This document shows, piece after piece, positions 34,031-43,555 of a stretch of DNA of 64,000 bases (positions within the stretch are counted from its first letter, which is position 1; every line of letters starts with the position of its first letter). Both the position numbers and the translations under genes were made by a program. The notes below the pieces were generated by a model. The model was not told the origin of the DNA and did not search any database. It was given only the letters and a program-made list of their open reading frames with translations. Source of the stretch: Planktothricoides raciborskii GIHE-MW2 (lineage in GTDB: Bacteria; Cyanobacteriota; Cyanobacteriia; Cyanobacteriales; Laspinemataceae). Location: contig NZ_CP159837.1 in NCBI RefSeq assembly GCF_040564635.1, positions 4,327,001 to 4,391,000 on the forward strand. Direction: 5' to 3'.

Positions 34031-34144
34031 ATGACGATGAACTATCAAGAAATCATCACGATCGCACCCGGTAAACGAAGTGGTAAACCTTGGATTCGCG
34101 GAATGCGGATTATTGAACACCAGATCAACCCTTCAAAGTTTTAG
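34031..34144 (+). pseudogene. Truncated DUF433 gene
   Basis: MTMNYQEIITIAPGKRSGKP WIRGMRI is the standard DUF433 opening, with AGAGGTAAGC upstream. After about 28 residues the family pattern ends and the frame runs into the stop region of the convergent decarboxylase gene (37 codons in all). The gene has lost its 3' part and any partner. Confidence 0.8.
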
Positions 34145-35750
34145 CAAATACATTGCATAATTTTTGTAACCCAGGAGAGATATCTTCCGGGGATAAACGA
34201 ACATCAAGAATGCTAAAATTATCCCGTTTTTTTGCTTCATGCAACGCTGTTCGGAACTGCGATCGCGTTTCAATCGCAAAACCATTGCCCCCCATCAATT
34301 CAGCTAATTTAGCATAGTCTAATGTGGGGATATTGACATACTTTGCTTCTTGGTGTCCCATTGCTCTTAGGGTGGCAAATGAAGCATTATTTGTCACAAT
34401 CACAATCGGATTAATTCCTAAATGCTTGGCGGTGAGAAGTTCCATGCCGGTCATCTGAAATGAACCGTCCCCCACAAGGGCGATCGGGCGACGAAATGGA
34501 TCAGCAAAATAAGCACCGATCGCCCCTGGAATGGCAAACCCCATACTGGCATAATAAGCCGGACAGAAAAACGAAGTTCCTTCCTGCATCCAGATATCAT
34601 CAGCGGCAAACAAACAGTCTCCGGGATCTGCTAAAAACACCGTATTTTCATCGATGAATTGATTGAGTTCGTAAATCAGACCGCCCATAGAAATTTTTTC
34701 TGTGGTTGGGAACACCCGATCGCGAATTTCTTTGACTAAAGTCTGTTGGGAATGGGGCAAATCCTCCCGATGACATAAACTTTGAATAAAATCCTCAAAC
34801 AGAATATGGTGATATTCGTGGTGCTTAATCGTAATGATTTCAGAATTTACCGAAATCGCATTGGCTACATCCAGGTGCGCTGTGAATAGCCCTAAGTTAA
34901 TATCTGTGAGAAAAGTACCCAACATCAGCAAACAGTCTGATTCTTCCACTAAAGATTGGACTAAGTGACTGCTAGAAACCCCGTTGTAAATCCCCAGATA
35001 CTGCGGATGTGCTTCTGGAAAAACACTCTTACCGAGCACGGTTGTCACCACCGGACACCCTAGCTTTTCGGCCAAGATCAGCAATTGTTCTTGTAAGTTG
35101 AATCGATGCAGTTCAACCCCAGCCAAAATGACTGGTGATTTGGCCTGATTTACCATCGCAATGGTTTCCGCGATCGCTTCATCCAAAGTTTCTGGATCGG
35201 TTTGTTTGATTGGCTGCGGCTGAATGGATATCGGCTCAATTTCTGCATAAACGCGATCGCGAGGTATTTCTAAATAGACCGGACGTTTAAATTTCAGGGC
35301 ATAGTCGATCGCCTTGTGAATTTCTCTGGCTGCCGTAAATGGATCGTCCAGAGTAACCGCATAAAGCGTGACCTCTTCATAGATCCGTCGCTGAGAATCA
35401 AAGGTTTTGACCTTGTGGTGGAGCAAATCTCGCTTTTGTCTTTCTCCGACTCCCGGACTACCGCTCAAAACCACTACGGGAGACTTTTCCGCATAAGCGC
35501 CCGCGATCGGATTAATCATATTCAGACCACCGACTCCGTAGGTGACTACAGCCACCCCCAAACCTCGAATCCGAGCGTAAACATCTGCGGCAAAACCCAC
35601 AGAAGGCTCGTGAGTCATCACAATCGGTTGAATCTCGCTTTCAGTCAAAACATCGAACAAACTTAAAACATAATCTCCAGGGATACCAAAGGCGTGTTGA
35701 ACGCCATATTGGTGTAATACTTGAAATATATATTCGCCCAGTTTAGGCAT
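34125..35750 (-). CDS. Thiamine-diphosphate 2-keto-acid decarboxylase (PDC/IPDC family)
   Basis: A 541-residue protein. The catalytic Glu is E48 (THEPSVGFAADVYAR). The H111-H112 pair, characteristic of pyruvate/indolepyruvate decarboxylases, is in LLHHKVKTFD. The ThDP motif runs from GDG at 426-428 (LVGDGSFQMTG) to NN at 453-454. It should decarboxylate pyruvate, phenylpyruvate or a similar acid to an aldehyde; which one cannot be told. The 3' end overlaps the truncated DUF433 frame by 20 bases. Confidence 0.88.
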   Translation of the reverse strand: MPKLGEYIFQVLHQYGVQHAFGIPGDYVLSLFDVLTESEIQPIVMTHEPSVGFAADVYARIRGLGVAVVTYGVGGLNMINPIAGAYAEKSPVVVLSGSPGVGERQKRDLLHHKVKTFDSQRRIYEEVTLYAVTLDDPFTAAREIHKAIDYALKFKRPVYLEIPRDRVYAEIEPISIQPQPIKQTDPETLDEAIAETIAMVNQAKSPVILAGVELHRFNLQEQLLILAEKLGCPVVTTVLGKSVFPEAHPQYLGIYNGVSSSHLVQSLVEESDCLLMLGTFLTDINLGLFTAHLDVANAISVNSEIITIKHHEYHHILFEDFIQSLCHREDLPHSQQTLVKEIRDRVFPTTEKISMGGLIYELNQFIDENTVFLADPGDCLFAADDIWMQEGTSFFCPAYYASMGFAIPGAIGAYFADPFRRPIALVGDGSFQMTGMELLTAKHLGINPIVIVTNNASFATLRAMGHQEAKYVNIPTLDYAKLAELMGGNGFAIETRSQFRTALHEAKKRDNFSILDVRLSPEDISPGLQKLCNVFAKTLKG

Positions 35751-36060
35751 AGTGAATCAACATCCTGATTAATCATAAATTCTTCATAGACAAGAGTGCA
35801 TAATGAAACAAAGATCCCCCCAGTCCCTTTTCAAAAAGGAACCCTCCCAATTCCCCCCATCATCGGAGGAAAAACTTTGATTAATGCAAAAAGTCTAATG
35901 AGTCAATAAAAAAGTTATCCTTTATACATTATATCTTGAATTAATCGGATCGTGGCGATATCCCGCGATCAAAACCGAAAAAAATTTCAGTTACAATCGT
36001 CAAGAATGATTGGCTGTTGACGGTTGACCGTTATTGGTTATTCGCTATTCTTGATCGGAT

Positions 36061-36169
36061 TCAAACAACAAACAACCAACCACAAATAACTAATAACAAA
36101 TAACCCATAACAAATAACTAATACTAAATCTTTTTTGAGGGAAAGATAAAAAGTAAAAATATCTTTCCC
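36061..36169. repeat. 7-bp AACAAAT tract and stem-loop after the glutaminyl cyclase gene
   Basis: AACAACAAACAACC, AATAACAAATAACCC and similar units fill 36061-36125. GGGAAAGATA at 36139-36148 pairs with TATCTTTCCC at 36160-36169, and may end the minus-strand transcript. No gene lies between 35751 and 36205. Confidence 0.6.
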
Positions 36170-36205
36170 CCTAGGAGCGATCGCCCATTTATGCCCACTC
36201 ATGGT

Positions 36206-37093
36206 TTAGGGTTTTGGCACTAACTCAATTTCATATAAATTTGGCCAAAGTTTGCCAGTGACAAAAAGGCGATCGCCTTCTGGATCGTAAGCAATACCAT
36301 TAAGGACATCATTTCCTTGCATTTTTTGCCCAGATGCGTGATGTAACCCTGATAAATCAATTACCCCAACAATTTGACCTGTTTTCGGATCGATTCGCAC
36401 AATCAAATCCGTCATCCAAACATTAGCAAAAACTTCCCCATTAATATATTCTAATTCATTCAATCGGTTCACCGGCTGATTCCCATATTTTACTTTAACC
36501 TGGCCAATTTCCTCAAAAGTTTCTGGATCTAAAAAATAGAGGGTATCCGTACCATCACTCATAATTAATTTTTCCCCATCATGGGTAATCCCCCAGCCTT
36601 CTGTGGGATAATTAAACTCACCAACTTGCTCAAAAGTTTCTAAATCGTAGACAAAACCCACTTGAGAAGTCCAGGTAAGCTGAATAATTTTATCTTGCCA
36701 AATGACAATCCCTTCCCCAAAATCTTGCTCGGCTAAACGATGAATTTGTAAAACCTTGCCGGTTTCTAACTCAACTTTGCGTAAAGAAGATTGTCCCTCC
36801 AAACCCGTTCCCTCATAAAAAACCCCTTGATGATAAACTAATCCTTGGGTAAAAGCTTTGGGGTCATGGGGATAAGTGTTGATAATTTTATATCCTTGAA
36901 CTGGGATTTTGGGAGTTTGATTCTCAGGAGTTTGGTTCGGCAATTGAACCGTATTTTCGGCAACAACTTGATTGATCTCCGCTACATTTCCCGCTGAAAT
37001 TTGGGAAGTCTTTGGTGCTTGTTTTAGACAACTAGAACTGGTTAGGGCAATAAAAAACACGAGAATAGAGGTTAAGAGAGAGTTTGTAGCCAT
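36206..37093 (-). CDS. Glutaminyl-peptide cyclotransferase, lipoprotein
   Basis: A 295-residue protein. The N-terminal hydrophobic stretch ends in a lipobox SSSC near residue 22. From about residue 70 comes the beta-propeller of plant-type glutaminyl cyclases: YPHDPKAFTQGLVYHQGVFYEGTG (family block, residues 75-98), GEGIVIWQDKIIQLTW, WGITHDGEKLIMSDGTDTL (about 165-183), LNELEYINGEVFANVW and GNDVLNGIAYDP. It converts N-terminal Gln to pyroglutamate on exported peptides. Confidence 0.88.
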   Translation of the reverse strand: MATNSLLTSILVFFIALTSSSCLKQAPKTSQISAGNVAEINQVVAENTVQLPNQTPENQTPKIPVQGYKIINTYPHDPKAFTQGLVYHQGVFYEGTGLEGQSSLRKVELETGKVLQIHRLAEQDFGEGIVIWQDKIIQLTWTSQVGFVYDLETFEQVGEFNYPTEGWGITHDGEKLIMSDGTDTLYFLDPETFEEIGQVKVKYGNQPVNRLNELEYINGEVFANVWMTDLIVRIDPKTGQIVGVIDLSGLHHASGQKMQGNDVLNGIAYDPEGDRLFVTGKLWPNLYEIELVPKP

Positions 37094-37233
37094 TTGTAGC
37101 CATTAATGGTGAATCGGTGTGATTGGTTATTGGTTATTGGTTATTTGTCAGGAGCGAAAAATTTTCCCCAGCTAACCATGTTAAACATTTACTTTAAAAG
37201 ATAGTCTCATTAGGAAAAAAGTTGCGCGAAGCG

Positions 37234-37305
37234 GCGCATCCGCGCCGCTTCGCGATAGCGCATCCGCGCCGCTTCGCGATAGCGCATCCGCGCCGCTTCG
37301 CGAAC
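37234..37305. repeat. 24-bp tandem repeat, three copies
   Basis: GCGCATCCGCGCCGCTTCGC GATA repeats at 37234, 37258 and 37282. The unit is GC-rich and self-complementary in part (GCGAAGCGGCGC upstream). The rest of 37094-37339 holds nothing else. Confidence 0.85.
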
Positions 37306-37339
37306 GCCTAGATTAACCTAAATAAATCTCTACACAATT

Positions 37340-37564
37340 CTACACAATATACTGATTTAACTCTTGTACCAGCAAATGTACCGTTGTCGAAGGATTATTA
37401 TTAGTGGGATCGATAATATCATACTCCTTAAGCAATTTCTCCGCATTTTTAATCGCTGTAGCTTGGTTTTTCTGTAGCCTTTCATACATATTATCACTAT
37501 TTTTTTGATAGGAATCTCCTAGCAGAGAGTCTAATTTTTTCTGGCAATTCATATTTTTCATCAA
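37340..37564 (-). pseudogene. C-terminal remnant of RloB/AbiLii
   Basis: A 74-codon frame whose last 60 residues (SDNMYERLQKNQATAIKNAE, then NPSTTVHLLVQELNQYI) match the C-terminal end of RloB proteins. Full RloB proteins are about 200 residues and carry a Toprim-like nuclease fold in the missing N-terminal part. The frame overlaps the RloA stop by four bases, so one deletion likely removed the end of RloA and the start of RloB. Confidence 0.65.
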
Positions 37565-38826
37565 ATTAAATTACCGATAAAGGGAATAGCACCATATCGA
37601 CCTTTGATATAATCCTGTTCAAATGGCGCATCATTTTTAACATTATATTCTGCTAAAGAATATAAATCAGTAGCCCCATAGCGATTTTTTTCAGTAAACC
37701 AAATTTGATCGCGCCGAAAAAGTTTAGAATCCAATAAATTGGTGTCGTGAGTCATCAAAATGATTTGGGCATTGTGGGGATTAGTGTCTGGGGAATTAAA
37801 TAATTGAATAATCGCTTTACCAATCAGGGGATGAAGTCTAGCGTCAAACTCATCCACGATCATCGTTTGTCCCTGTTTTAAAACGTCAACAATCAAACCG
37901 GACAAGGCAAAAACTTTCTGGGTGCCTTCGGATTCTTGCTCAAGTAAATCAAATTTTTCCTGATCAATGATATTTCCCCCTGCATCAAATTTATCATGTA
38001 AAGTTTGCACAAAAACCATTTGATTACCACTATCTTTAAATAAGTAATTCTTGAAAAACTCTGGGATTTCATCGGGAAAATGAATATCTTTTTGTTCAAA
38101 AGTCTTAAGTTGTATATTGCTGATATTGAAATCGAGAGTTTTAATCAAATTTACGATCGCTTGTCGATTGATGTCAGAGAAAAGACATTCAACGGTATAT
38201 GCGGATAGGTTGCCATCGTTTAAGCCAGATATGATATGTACATTCTCGTCAAAACCCTGAAGAATTTTATCGGCGATCGCCACATTAAATTGAGCGGCAA
38301 CCGATAAAAACAGAGAATTATGTCGGGTTCTCTTATCGATGCCATCGGCTTTGAGATTTTTTTTCATCATAATTTTATCTTTAACCCGGTTAAATAGTTC
38401 AGTTTCTTGTTTTTTGGGAACATAAAACAACCATTCTGAGATTACTTGTTCTGAAGTTACTTCAAATCCATATCGATATTGTTTTCCATCGAGAATCATC
38501 ACAATTTCAAAAAAAGACGGCTGGTTTTCTGTTTCAAGACTTAATCTAAAGGGTTCAACTTTGATTTTATCAGTCGTTTGGGTTGCCCTGGAAGAGTTAA
38601 TCATAAACCATTGCATAAATTTCATGGCGCGAGCTAGGTTGCTTTTGCCGCTGGCATTTGCTCCATAAATTGCCGCACTTTTCAGTAACTTGAGTTGGCT
38701 ATTTACCGGGAAAACCGAGGCGGGATTAGCGGGATCGTCTGTGGCATTCAAATCCGCAGCAACCATACTAAAAGTAACAGGTTCTTTAAAAGAGCGATAA
38801 TTGCCAACGGTAAATTCAATGAGCAT
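37561..38826 (-). CDS. RloA/AbiLi-type AAA ATPase
   Basis: A 421-residue protein of the COG1106 ABC/SMC-like class. It begins MLIEFTVGNYRSFKEPVTFS; P-loop GANASGKS spans residues 55-62; Walker B and signature are in TMIVDEFDARLHP and QIILMTHDTNLL. These ATPases pair with RloB in the AbiL abortive-infection defence system. The ending GAIPFIGNLI is a few residues shorter than I expect, consistent with a deletion at the junction with rloB. The defence is probably inactive. Confidence 0.8.
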   Translation of the reverse strand: MLIEFTVGNYRSFKEPVTFSMVAADLNATDDPANPASVFPVNSQLKLLKSAAIYGANASGKSNLARAMKFMQWFMINSSRATQTTDKIKVEPFRLSLETENQPSFFEIVMILDGKQYRYGFEVTSEQVISEWLFYVPKKQETELFNRVKDKIMMKKNLKADGIDKRTRHNSLFLSVAAQFNVAIADKILQGFDENVHIISGLNDGNLSAYTVECLFSDINRQAIVNLIKTLDFNISNIQLKTFEQKDIHFPDEIPEFFKNYLFKDSGNQMVFVQTLHDKFDAGGNIIDQEKFDLLEQESEGTQKVFALSGLIVDVLKQGQTMIVDEFDARLHPLIGKAIIQLFNSPDTNPHNAQIILMTHDTNLLDSKLFRRDQIWFTEKNRYGATDLYSLAEYNVKNDAPFEQDYIKGRYGAIPFIGNLI

Positions 38827-38919
38827 GATTTAGTCACCGGATAAATTTCAAAAAGTAATTTTGCTTAATTTTAATAAATTGACTGATATTGACTAATTCA
38901 GTATATAGCACTTGGCAGA

Positions 38920-39130
38920 TTTATGAAGTAAAAAAACTCTGTCATTCCCGCCGATGGCGGCCTTCGCGGGGGTGTACTTCCGACGGGAATCCAGAATACC
39001 TCTGTACTTCATCAGGATCATAACGGCTATATCATTTTACTGATACTAAGTAGGTGAACATAATTAATTGCACTTTTCGTTCCCCGCCGATAGTCTGTGG
39101 ATTCCCGCATTCGCGGGAATGACAATGCAT
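38920..39130. repeat. ATGAAGTA..TACTTCAT element and an inverted partial copy
   Basis: TTTATGAAGTAAAAAAACTC, TGTCATTCCCGC and ACCTCTGTACTTCATC delimit a copy of about 90 bp. A second piece, GGATTCCCGCATTCGCGGGA ATGACA at 39099-39124, is inverted. See also 16110, 41405 and 56330. Confidence 0.75.
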
Positions 39131-39250
39131 CTAATGGGGTCTGTGTTGAATTTATTTATGCACATCTACTTATAGGAAAAACCATGATTCCCTTTGCCGC
39201 CAAATGAGCAGAATTTGCGCTACAACCAAATAAGTTTGTAGGCTAGATGT

Positions 39251-39916
39251 ATGATAAATCATTGGTTAATGCTTAATTGGTCAAAAATTTGGCCTTGGCT
39301 GAGTTTAGCGATCGCCCTAATTTTAATTCCTTTAGCACTTCGTGGCTATGTCTATTTGACCACCAAAAAATTTCGCGAACGCGACCCAGAGAAAGTGCCA
39401 AAAACTCCTGTAGCAATTGTTTTTGGGGCGGGGGTTTGGGCCGATGGCACCCCAACGCCAATGTTAGCAGATCGCCTGACTGGGGCAGTAGCCTTATACC
39501 AGCAGGGAAAAGTCAAAAAACTGCTAATGAGTGGCGATCGCCGTGGGTCTGATTACGATGAAGTCACAGCCATGCAGAGTTATGCCGAAAGCTTGGGCGT
39601 TCCCAGGGCAGATATCATCTTAGACTACGCCGGTTTTAGCACCTACGAAACTTGTCACCGGGCAAAAGAAATTTTTGGCATCACCCAAGCGGTATTCGTC
39701 ACCCAAAATTTTCACTTACCCCGCGCAGTCTATATTGGTCGGGCGATGGGTATTCAGGCGAACGGCTTAGGCACCCGTGACTGGGGGCGGTACGGGATCG
39801 ACTCCATCAGCTATCATACACTTCGCGAGATCGTGGCCACCGCCAAGGCGCTTTGGCAAGTTCATCTCACTCGTCCTCGACCCATCGGTTTAAATCAGGG
39901 GGAAAAAAATTCTTGA
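39251..39916 (+). CDS. SanA/YdcF-like DUF218 membrane protein
   Basis: A 221-residue protein with one N-terminal membrane helix (WPWLSLAIALILIPLAL). Then comes the DUF218 core: VAIVFGAGVWADGTPTPMLADRL (residues about 53-75), KLLMSGDRRG, EVTAMQSYAESLGVP, FSTYETCHRAKEIFG and FVTQNFHLPRAVYI. SanA proteins affect envelope permeability and vancomycin sensitivity in enterobacteria. Here the role is probably envelope-related. It appears monocistronic. Confidence 0.88.
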   Translation: MINHWLMLNWSKIWPWLSLAIALILIPLALRGYVYLTTKKFRERDPEKVPKTPVAIVFGAGVWADGTPTPMLADRLTGAVALYQQGKVKKLLMSGDRRGSDYDEVTAMQSYAESLGVPRADIILDYAGFSTYETCHRAKEIFGITQAVFVTQNFHLPRAVYIGRAMGIQANGLGTRDWGRYGIDSISYHTLREIVATAKALWQVHLTRPRPIGLNQGEKNS

Positions 39917-40207
39917 GCAATGGAACTGTCAAGTTTTAGTCCCATCCCATCAAGCAGTCAATTCTCACGATCGATCTTATCAATCACTTTCCCAGGGGCG
40001 ATCCTTAAAGGCGCGATCGCATCACCCGATGATTAGAATAGCCAGCCAAACCCATTTGTCCCACAATAAACCCCTTGGCAGATCGATCTGGGTCAAATTT
40101 AGATAAAATATAAAAAAAAAGAAACAAAGTTACCTGAACTCATATCCTTTCCGTTTTATTAAAAAATCTTCATAATTAGTCCTGCCACTGCGCTGTGATG
40201 AGATTAA

Positions 40208-41392
40208 ATGCACGTGATTCCTAATCAAACCACGAATACAAAATTAGCCTTACAACTGCTGCTATTCGTTGATAGCCGTCCACATTCAGCCGAACAAATC
40301 CAAGAAATCCGCAATTACCTAAAACAGTGGAGGACGGAATTTCCCTACAATCTGGAAATCATCAATGTAGTTGAAGAACCCTATTTAGCGGAACACTACA
40401 AATTAATTGCCACCCCCACCTTGCTGAAACTTTATCCCGAACCGAGGCAGGTACTCACCGGCAATAATATTGTCGCCCAACTAGATAAATGGTGGGTGCG
40501 CTGGCAATCTACATTAAAAGAGCATCTGAATACTCAATTGTCTGAGTCTAACTGTGTGGTTAAGCACCATGAACCCACTCAGATTGCGACAAATAGCTCG
40601 GTGGCAGACTCAGCGGAAATGATCCGCTTATCCGATGAAGTATTTCGGCTGAAACAGGAAAAAGCAGAACTCTTGGATCAACTGCGATTTAAAGACCAGA
40701 TGATTGCCATGTTAGCTCACGATATTCGCAATCCTTTAACGGCGGTTTCCTTGGCTTTAGAAACTTTAACCAAAGCTACCACATCTGCGGATGGGAAAAA
40801 AACCCCGATCGCCCCCAGTTTGTTCAACCGCTTAATCCAACACGCTCGCAACCAAGCCACAGCCATTGACCGACTCATCGAAGATATCTTACAAGCGGCA
40901 GGGGGCGATCGCGATCAATTTTATCTGCATCGTCAACAAATAAACCTGGGCTGTTTGTGCCAAGAAATATTGGAGGATTTTTCTCATCAATTCGAGAAAA
41001 AATCCTTGAAACTTGTGACAGACATTCCCAACGATCTTCCATCGGTTTATGCAGATCCAGAACGGGTGCGACAAGTGATGATTAATCTTCTGGATAATGC
41101 TGGCAAATATAGCCCTGAAGGGGGCAACATTCGCATATCCATTTTACACCGTACCAGCCAAAAAGTTCAAGTGAGTATTTCTGATGAAGGACAGGGAATA
41201 CCTCCAGAGAATCAGGAGGAGATTTTTAAAGATCACTTTCGTTTACAAAGAGATCGTGGCCAAAAAGGATATGGCATTGGTTTATCGGTTTGTAGACAGT
41301 TAATCCGCAGTCAATATGGCCAGATTTGGGTAGATTCCCAACTATCAAAAGGCAGCACTTTTCACTTTACTTTGCCGGTTTATCAAGCCTAG
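40208..41392 (+). CDS. sasA: Clock output histidine kinase SasA
   Basis: A 394-residue protein. Residues 14-100 form the KaiB/thioredoxin-like domain (LALQLLLFVDSRPHSAEQIQ, EPYLAEHYKLIATPTLLKLY) that binds KaiC. A coiled linker leads to the dimerisation domain with phospho-acceptor H171 in AHDIRNPLTAV. The ATPase has N-box NLLDNAGKYSP, DEGQGIP and GYGIGLSV. SasA reads KaiC state and phosphorylates RpaA. No kai genes lie in this window. Confidence 0.95.
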   Translation: MHVIPNQTTNTKLALQLLLFVDSRPHSAEQIQEIRNYLKQWRTEFPYNLEIINVVEEPYLAEHYKLIATPTLLKLYPEPRQVLTGNNIVAQLDKWWVRWQSTLKEHLNTQLSESNCVVKHHEPTQIATNSSVADSAEMIRLSDEVFRLKQEKAELLDQLRFKDQMIAMLAHDIRNPLTAVSLALETLTKATTSADGKKTPIAPSLFNRLIQHARNQATAIDRLIEDILQAAGGDRDQFYLHRQQINLGCLCQEILEDFSHQFEKKSLKLVTDIPNDLPSVYADPERVRQVMINLLDNAGKYSPEGGNIRISILHRTSQKVQVSISDEGQGIPPENQEEIFKDHFRLQRDRGQKGYGIGLSVCRQLIRSQYGQIWVDSQLSKGSTFHFTLPVYQA

Positions 41393-41404
41393 GAAAGACA
41401 TTAT

Positions 41405-41485
41405 AGCAGCGGAGTTATGAAGTACAAAAAAAACTGTCATTCCCGCGCGGGAATCCAGAAAACCTCTGTAATCCAATAAAAACCT
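41405..41485. repeat. ATGAAGTACA element, copy
   Basis: TTATGAAGTACAAAAAAAAC, TGTCATTCCCGCGCGGGAAT and CCAGAAAACCTCTGTAATCC AATAAAAACC. It is a short version with little between the GC-rich palindrome arms. Confidence 0.75.
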
Positions 41486-41550
41486 CTATAAGCGATCGCC
41501 GATGGCTGACTGCTGAGGGTTTATTCTGGCAATGAATGCATCCTCAAAAA

Positions 41551-41610
41551 ACTTTGCTGAAAACAATTTGCTGAAAACAATTTGCTGAAAACAATTGCCT
41601 GAAAACAATG
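41551..41610. repeat. 14-bp tandem repeat
   Basis: TTGCTGAAAACAAT repeats about four times, the last diverged (TGCCTGAAAACAAT). It is followed by an A-run. No gene is seen in 41393-41902. Confidence 0.8.
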
Positions 41611-41902
41611 GTCTCAAAAAAAAATTTTTTTGAGTTAGATAATTGCTAGAGTAATTTGGAAAATGTTAAGGTATTGATAAAAGCGATCGCCAGTTTTTTT
41701 ACTGCGATATAATTACCAGAAAAAATTATCCTGGGGATAAATAATTTTTGGCGGATCGACTCAAAAAGCAAAATCTGGATAAGATGATTAAGATAATGAT
41801 AAATTAAAGGTTAAAGAGAAACTAAATTTTCTGGAATCCCATCTAAATCCAGAGTATAACCATAAAATGAATCAAGTTTGTACAATCAAACCAAGAATAT
41901 AG

Positions 41903-42853
41903 ATGATGATGAAACTGCTCAATAGAATGGGTGGGAACGCCGAAAGTTCTCAACCACCGCAACAAACCTCGCAACAAACCCAACAGGCGGCACCTGTTGG
42001 CCAAAAAACAGCCAGTCTGTTACTGATCACTTGTTCCTTTTTTTGGGCGATCGCCACGCCACTGCTCGCCCTAGAAGTCACTGTCAAACCTTCTAATCCC
42101 CAAATCGGGGATACCCTATCGGTAGAAATTCTCGTAAATCCTGGAGAAGCGGCACCGACTGAGGTGACAATGTTAGACAAAACTTATCCGGTCTTTCCCC
42201 TCAGAGAAAATAAATATCGGGCTTTGTTGCCGACTACTCCCCTGGATCGACCGGGAAGACGGGAAATCCGGGTCATGGGTGCTAACGAGGTAAGAAATAT
42301 TGCCGTCTCCATAAGCGATCGCAGCTTTCCCACCCAATCAATTTGGCTACCACCGGATAAAGAGGATCTGGGAACGGACTATGAATTTGATTTAGTCGAT
42401 GCATTCAAAGCATTGGTCACGCCACAAAAATTCTGGAATGGCCCGTTTATTAAACCCAATGAAGGATATATCAGCACTATTTATGGTGTCCGAAGATACT
42501 ATAATGGTGTCTTTGCCGACGACTATTATCATCGGGGTGTGGATTATGCAGGCCCTTATGGTTCCCCAGTATTAGCCCCCGCTGCGGGTCGAGTGGCATT
42601 GGTCGGACGGGAATCAGACGGATTTGAAATTCATGGCAACACCGTTGGCATCGATCATGGTCAGGGGGTCGTGAGCATTATGATCCACCTGAGTCAAATC
42701 TATGTCCAGGAAGGAGATATGGTCAAAGCGGGTCAGGCGATCGGTGCGGTGGGAAACACTGGCGCTTCCACCGGGCCACATTTACATTGGGGTCTTTATG
42801 TGAATGGACAGTCAGTCGATCCAGTTCCTTGGCGATATGAAGGATTTGAATAA
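41903..42853 (+). CDS. M23 family (LytM-type) peptidase
   Basis: A 316-residue protein. A Gln/Ala-rich N-terminus precedes a membrane or signal segment (TASLLLITCSFFWAIATPLL). An Ig-like beta domain follows (VTVKPSNPQIGDTLSVEIL). The C-terminal LytM domain has YHRGVDYAGPYGSPVLAPAA with the zinc His and Asp, and TGASTGPHLHWGLYVNG with the HxH. It cleaves peptidoglycan cross-bridges or activates amidases outside the membrane. Confidence 0.92.
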   Translation: MMMKLLNRMGGNAESSQPPQQTSQQTQQAAPVGQKTASLLLITCSFFWAIATPLLALEVTVKPSNPQIGDTLSVEILVNPGEAAPTEVTMLDKTYPVFPLRENKYRALLPTTPLDRPGRREIRVMGANEVRNIAVSISDRSFPTQSIWLPPDKEDLGTDYEFDLVDAFKALVTPQKFWNGPFIKPNEGYISTIYGVRRYYNGVFADDYYHRGVDYAGPYGSPVLAPAAGRVALVGRESDGFEIHGNTVGIDHGQGVVSIMIHLSQIYVQEGDMVKAGQAIGAVGNTGASTGPHLHWGLYVNGQSVDPVPWRYEGFE

Positions 42854-42904
42854 GATTTCTCCCTCGGAAACATCATCCACATCCCCAAGAAAAAACCAAC
42901 TATT

Positions 42905-42936
42905 CTCTAACCTTTTTTGGTTAGAGGTTTATTTTT
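42905..42936 (+). terminator. Rho-independent terminator
   Basis: CTCTAACC and GGTTAGAG form a perfect 8-bp stem around TTTTTT, followed by GTTTATTTTT. It ends the M23 peptidase transcript. Confidence 0.8.
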
Positions 42937-43007
42937 AAATCGATTGTCTGGCAAAATCAAAGCAAGCTGACCAATATCAAAAAGTCCCGTGAAACAGCAG
43001 AGGAATT

Positions 43008-43550
43008 ATGAGTATCCAAAAAATTGTTGAACAAGCTCTTCAAGATGGTTATTTAACCCCAGCAATGGAAGCTGAAGTAGGGCGCATTTGTAATACGGCG
43101 TCCGAACTCTCCATTGAAGAGTACATGGCCCTCGATCGCCTGATGGGATCTCTGTTGACGGGTGAAGTGGTCGTCCTCCCCCGCAAACAATTTATTAACG
43201 TGATGGAAGAGTTGGTGCTTTCAGCGGCGATCGCCCGTGTGGCGGAAATCGAAGCTACCAGCGATCAAACCTTAGATGTGGGTGACATTGCCGCCTACGC
43301 CCTCAACCGACTTCCACCCCTCTATGCCACCACGGAAGAAGGGGCCAATTTCCAACGCAATAAAGCCAAAGAAGAACTGGATGAGTTGATTGGTAAACAG
43401 GTGGAAGAGGCGATCGGACGCTACTTAGATAGACCGGAATTTTATCCTGAACGTCAAGTCTTGGGTAAAACTTCTGGCAGCGAAACCTTGTCTCAAGTCA
43501 GCAGCCTGCTGGAAGCTTATGCCCCTCGATTTGAAACATCGGGGAATTAA
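43008..43550 (+). CDS. ComFB family protein
   Basis: A 180-residue protein. The N-terminal 60 residues are helical (EEYMALDRLMGSLLTGEVVV). The ComFB core follows: NVMEELVLSAAIARVAEI, DVGDIAAYALNRLPPLYATT. ComFB proteins in cyanobacteria have been reported as cyclic dinucleotide binders affecting natural competence or motility. AGAGG lies upstream of the ATG. It is a single gene between terminator and repeat tract. Confidence 0.88.
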   Translation: MSIQKIVEQALQDGYLTPAMEAEVGRICNTASELSIEEYMALDRLMGSLLTGEVVVLPRKQFINVMEELVLSAAIARVAEIEATSDQTLDVGDIAAYALNRLPPLYATTEEGANFQRNKAKEELDELIGKQVEEAIGRYLDRPEFYPERQVLGKTSGSETLSQVSSLLEAYAPRFETSGN

Positions 43551-43555
43551 GCTAA

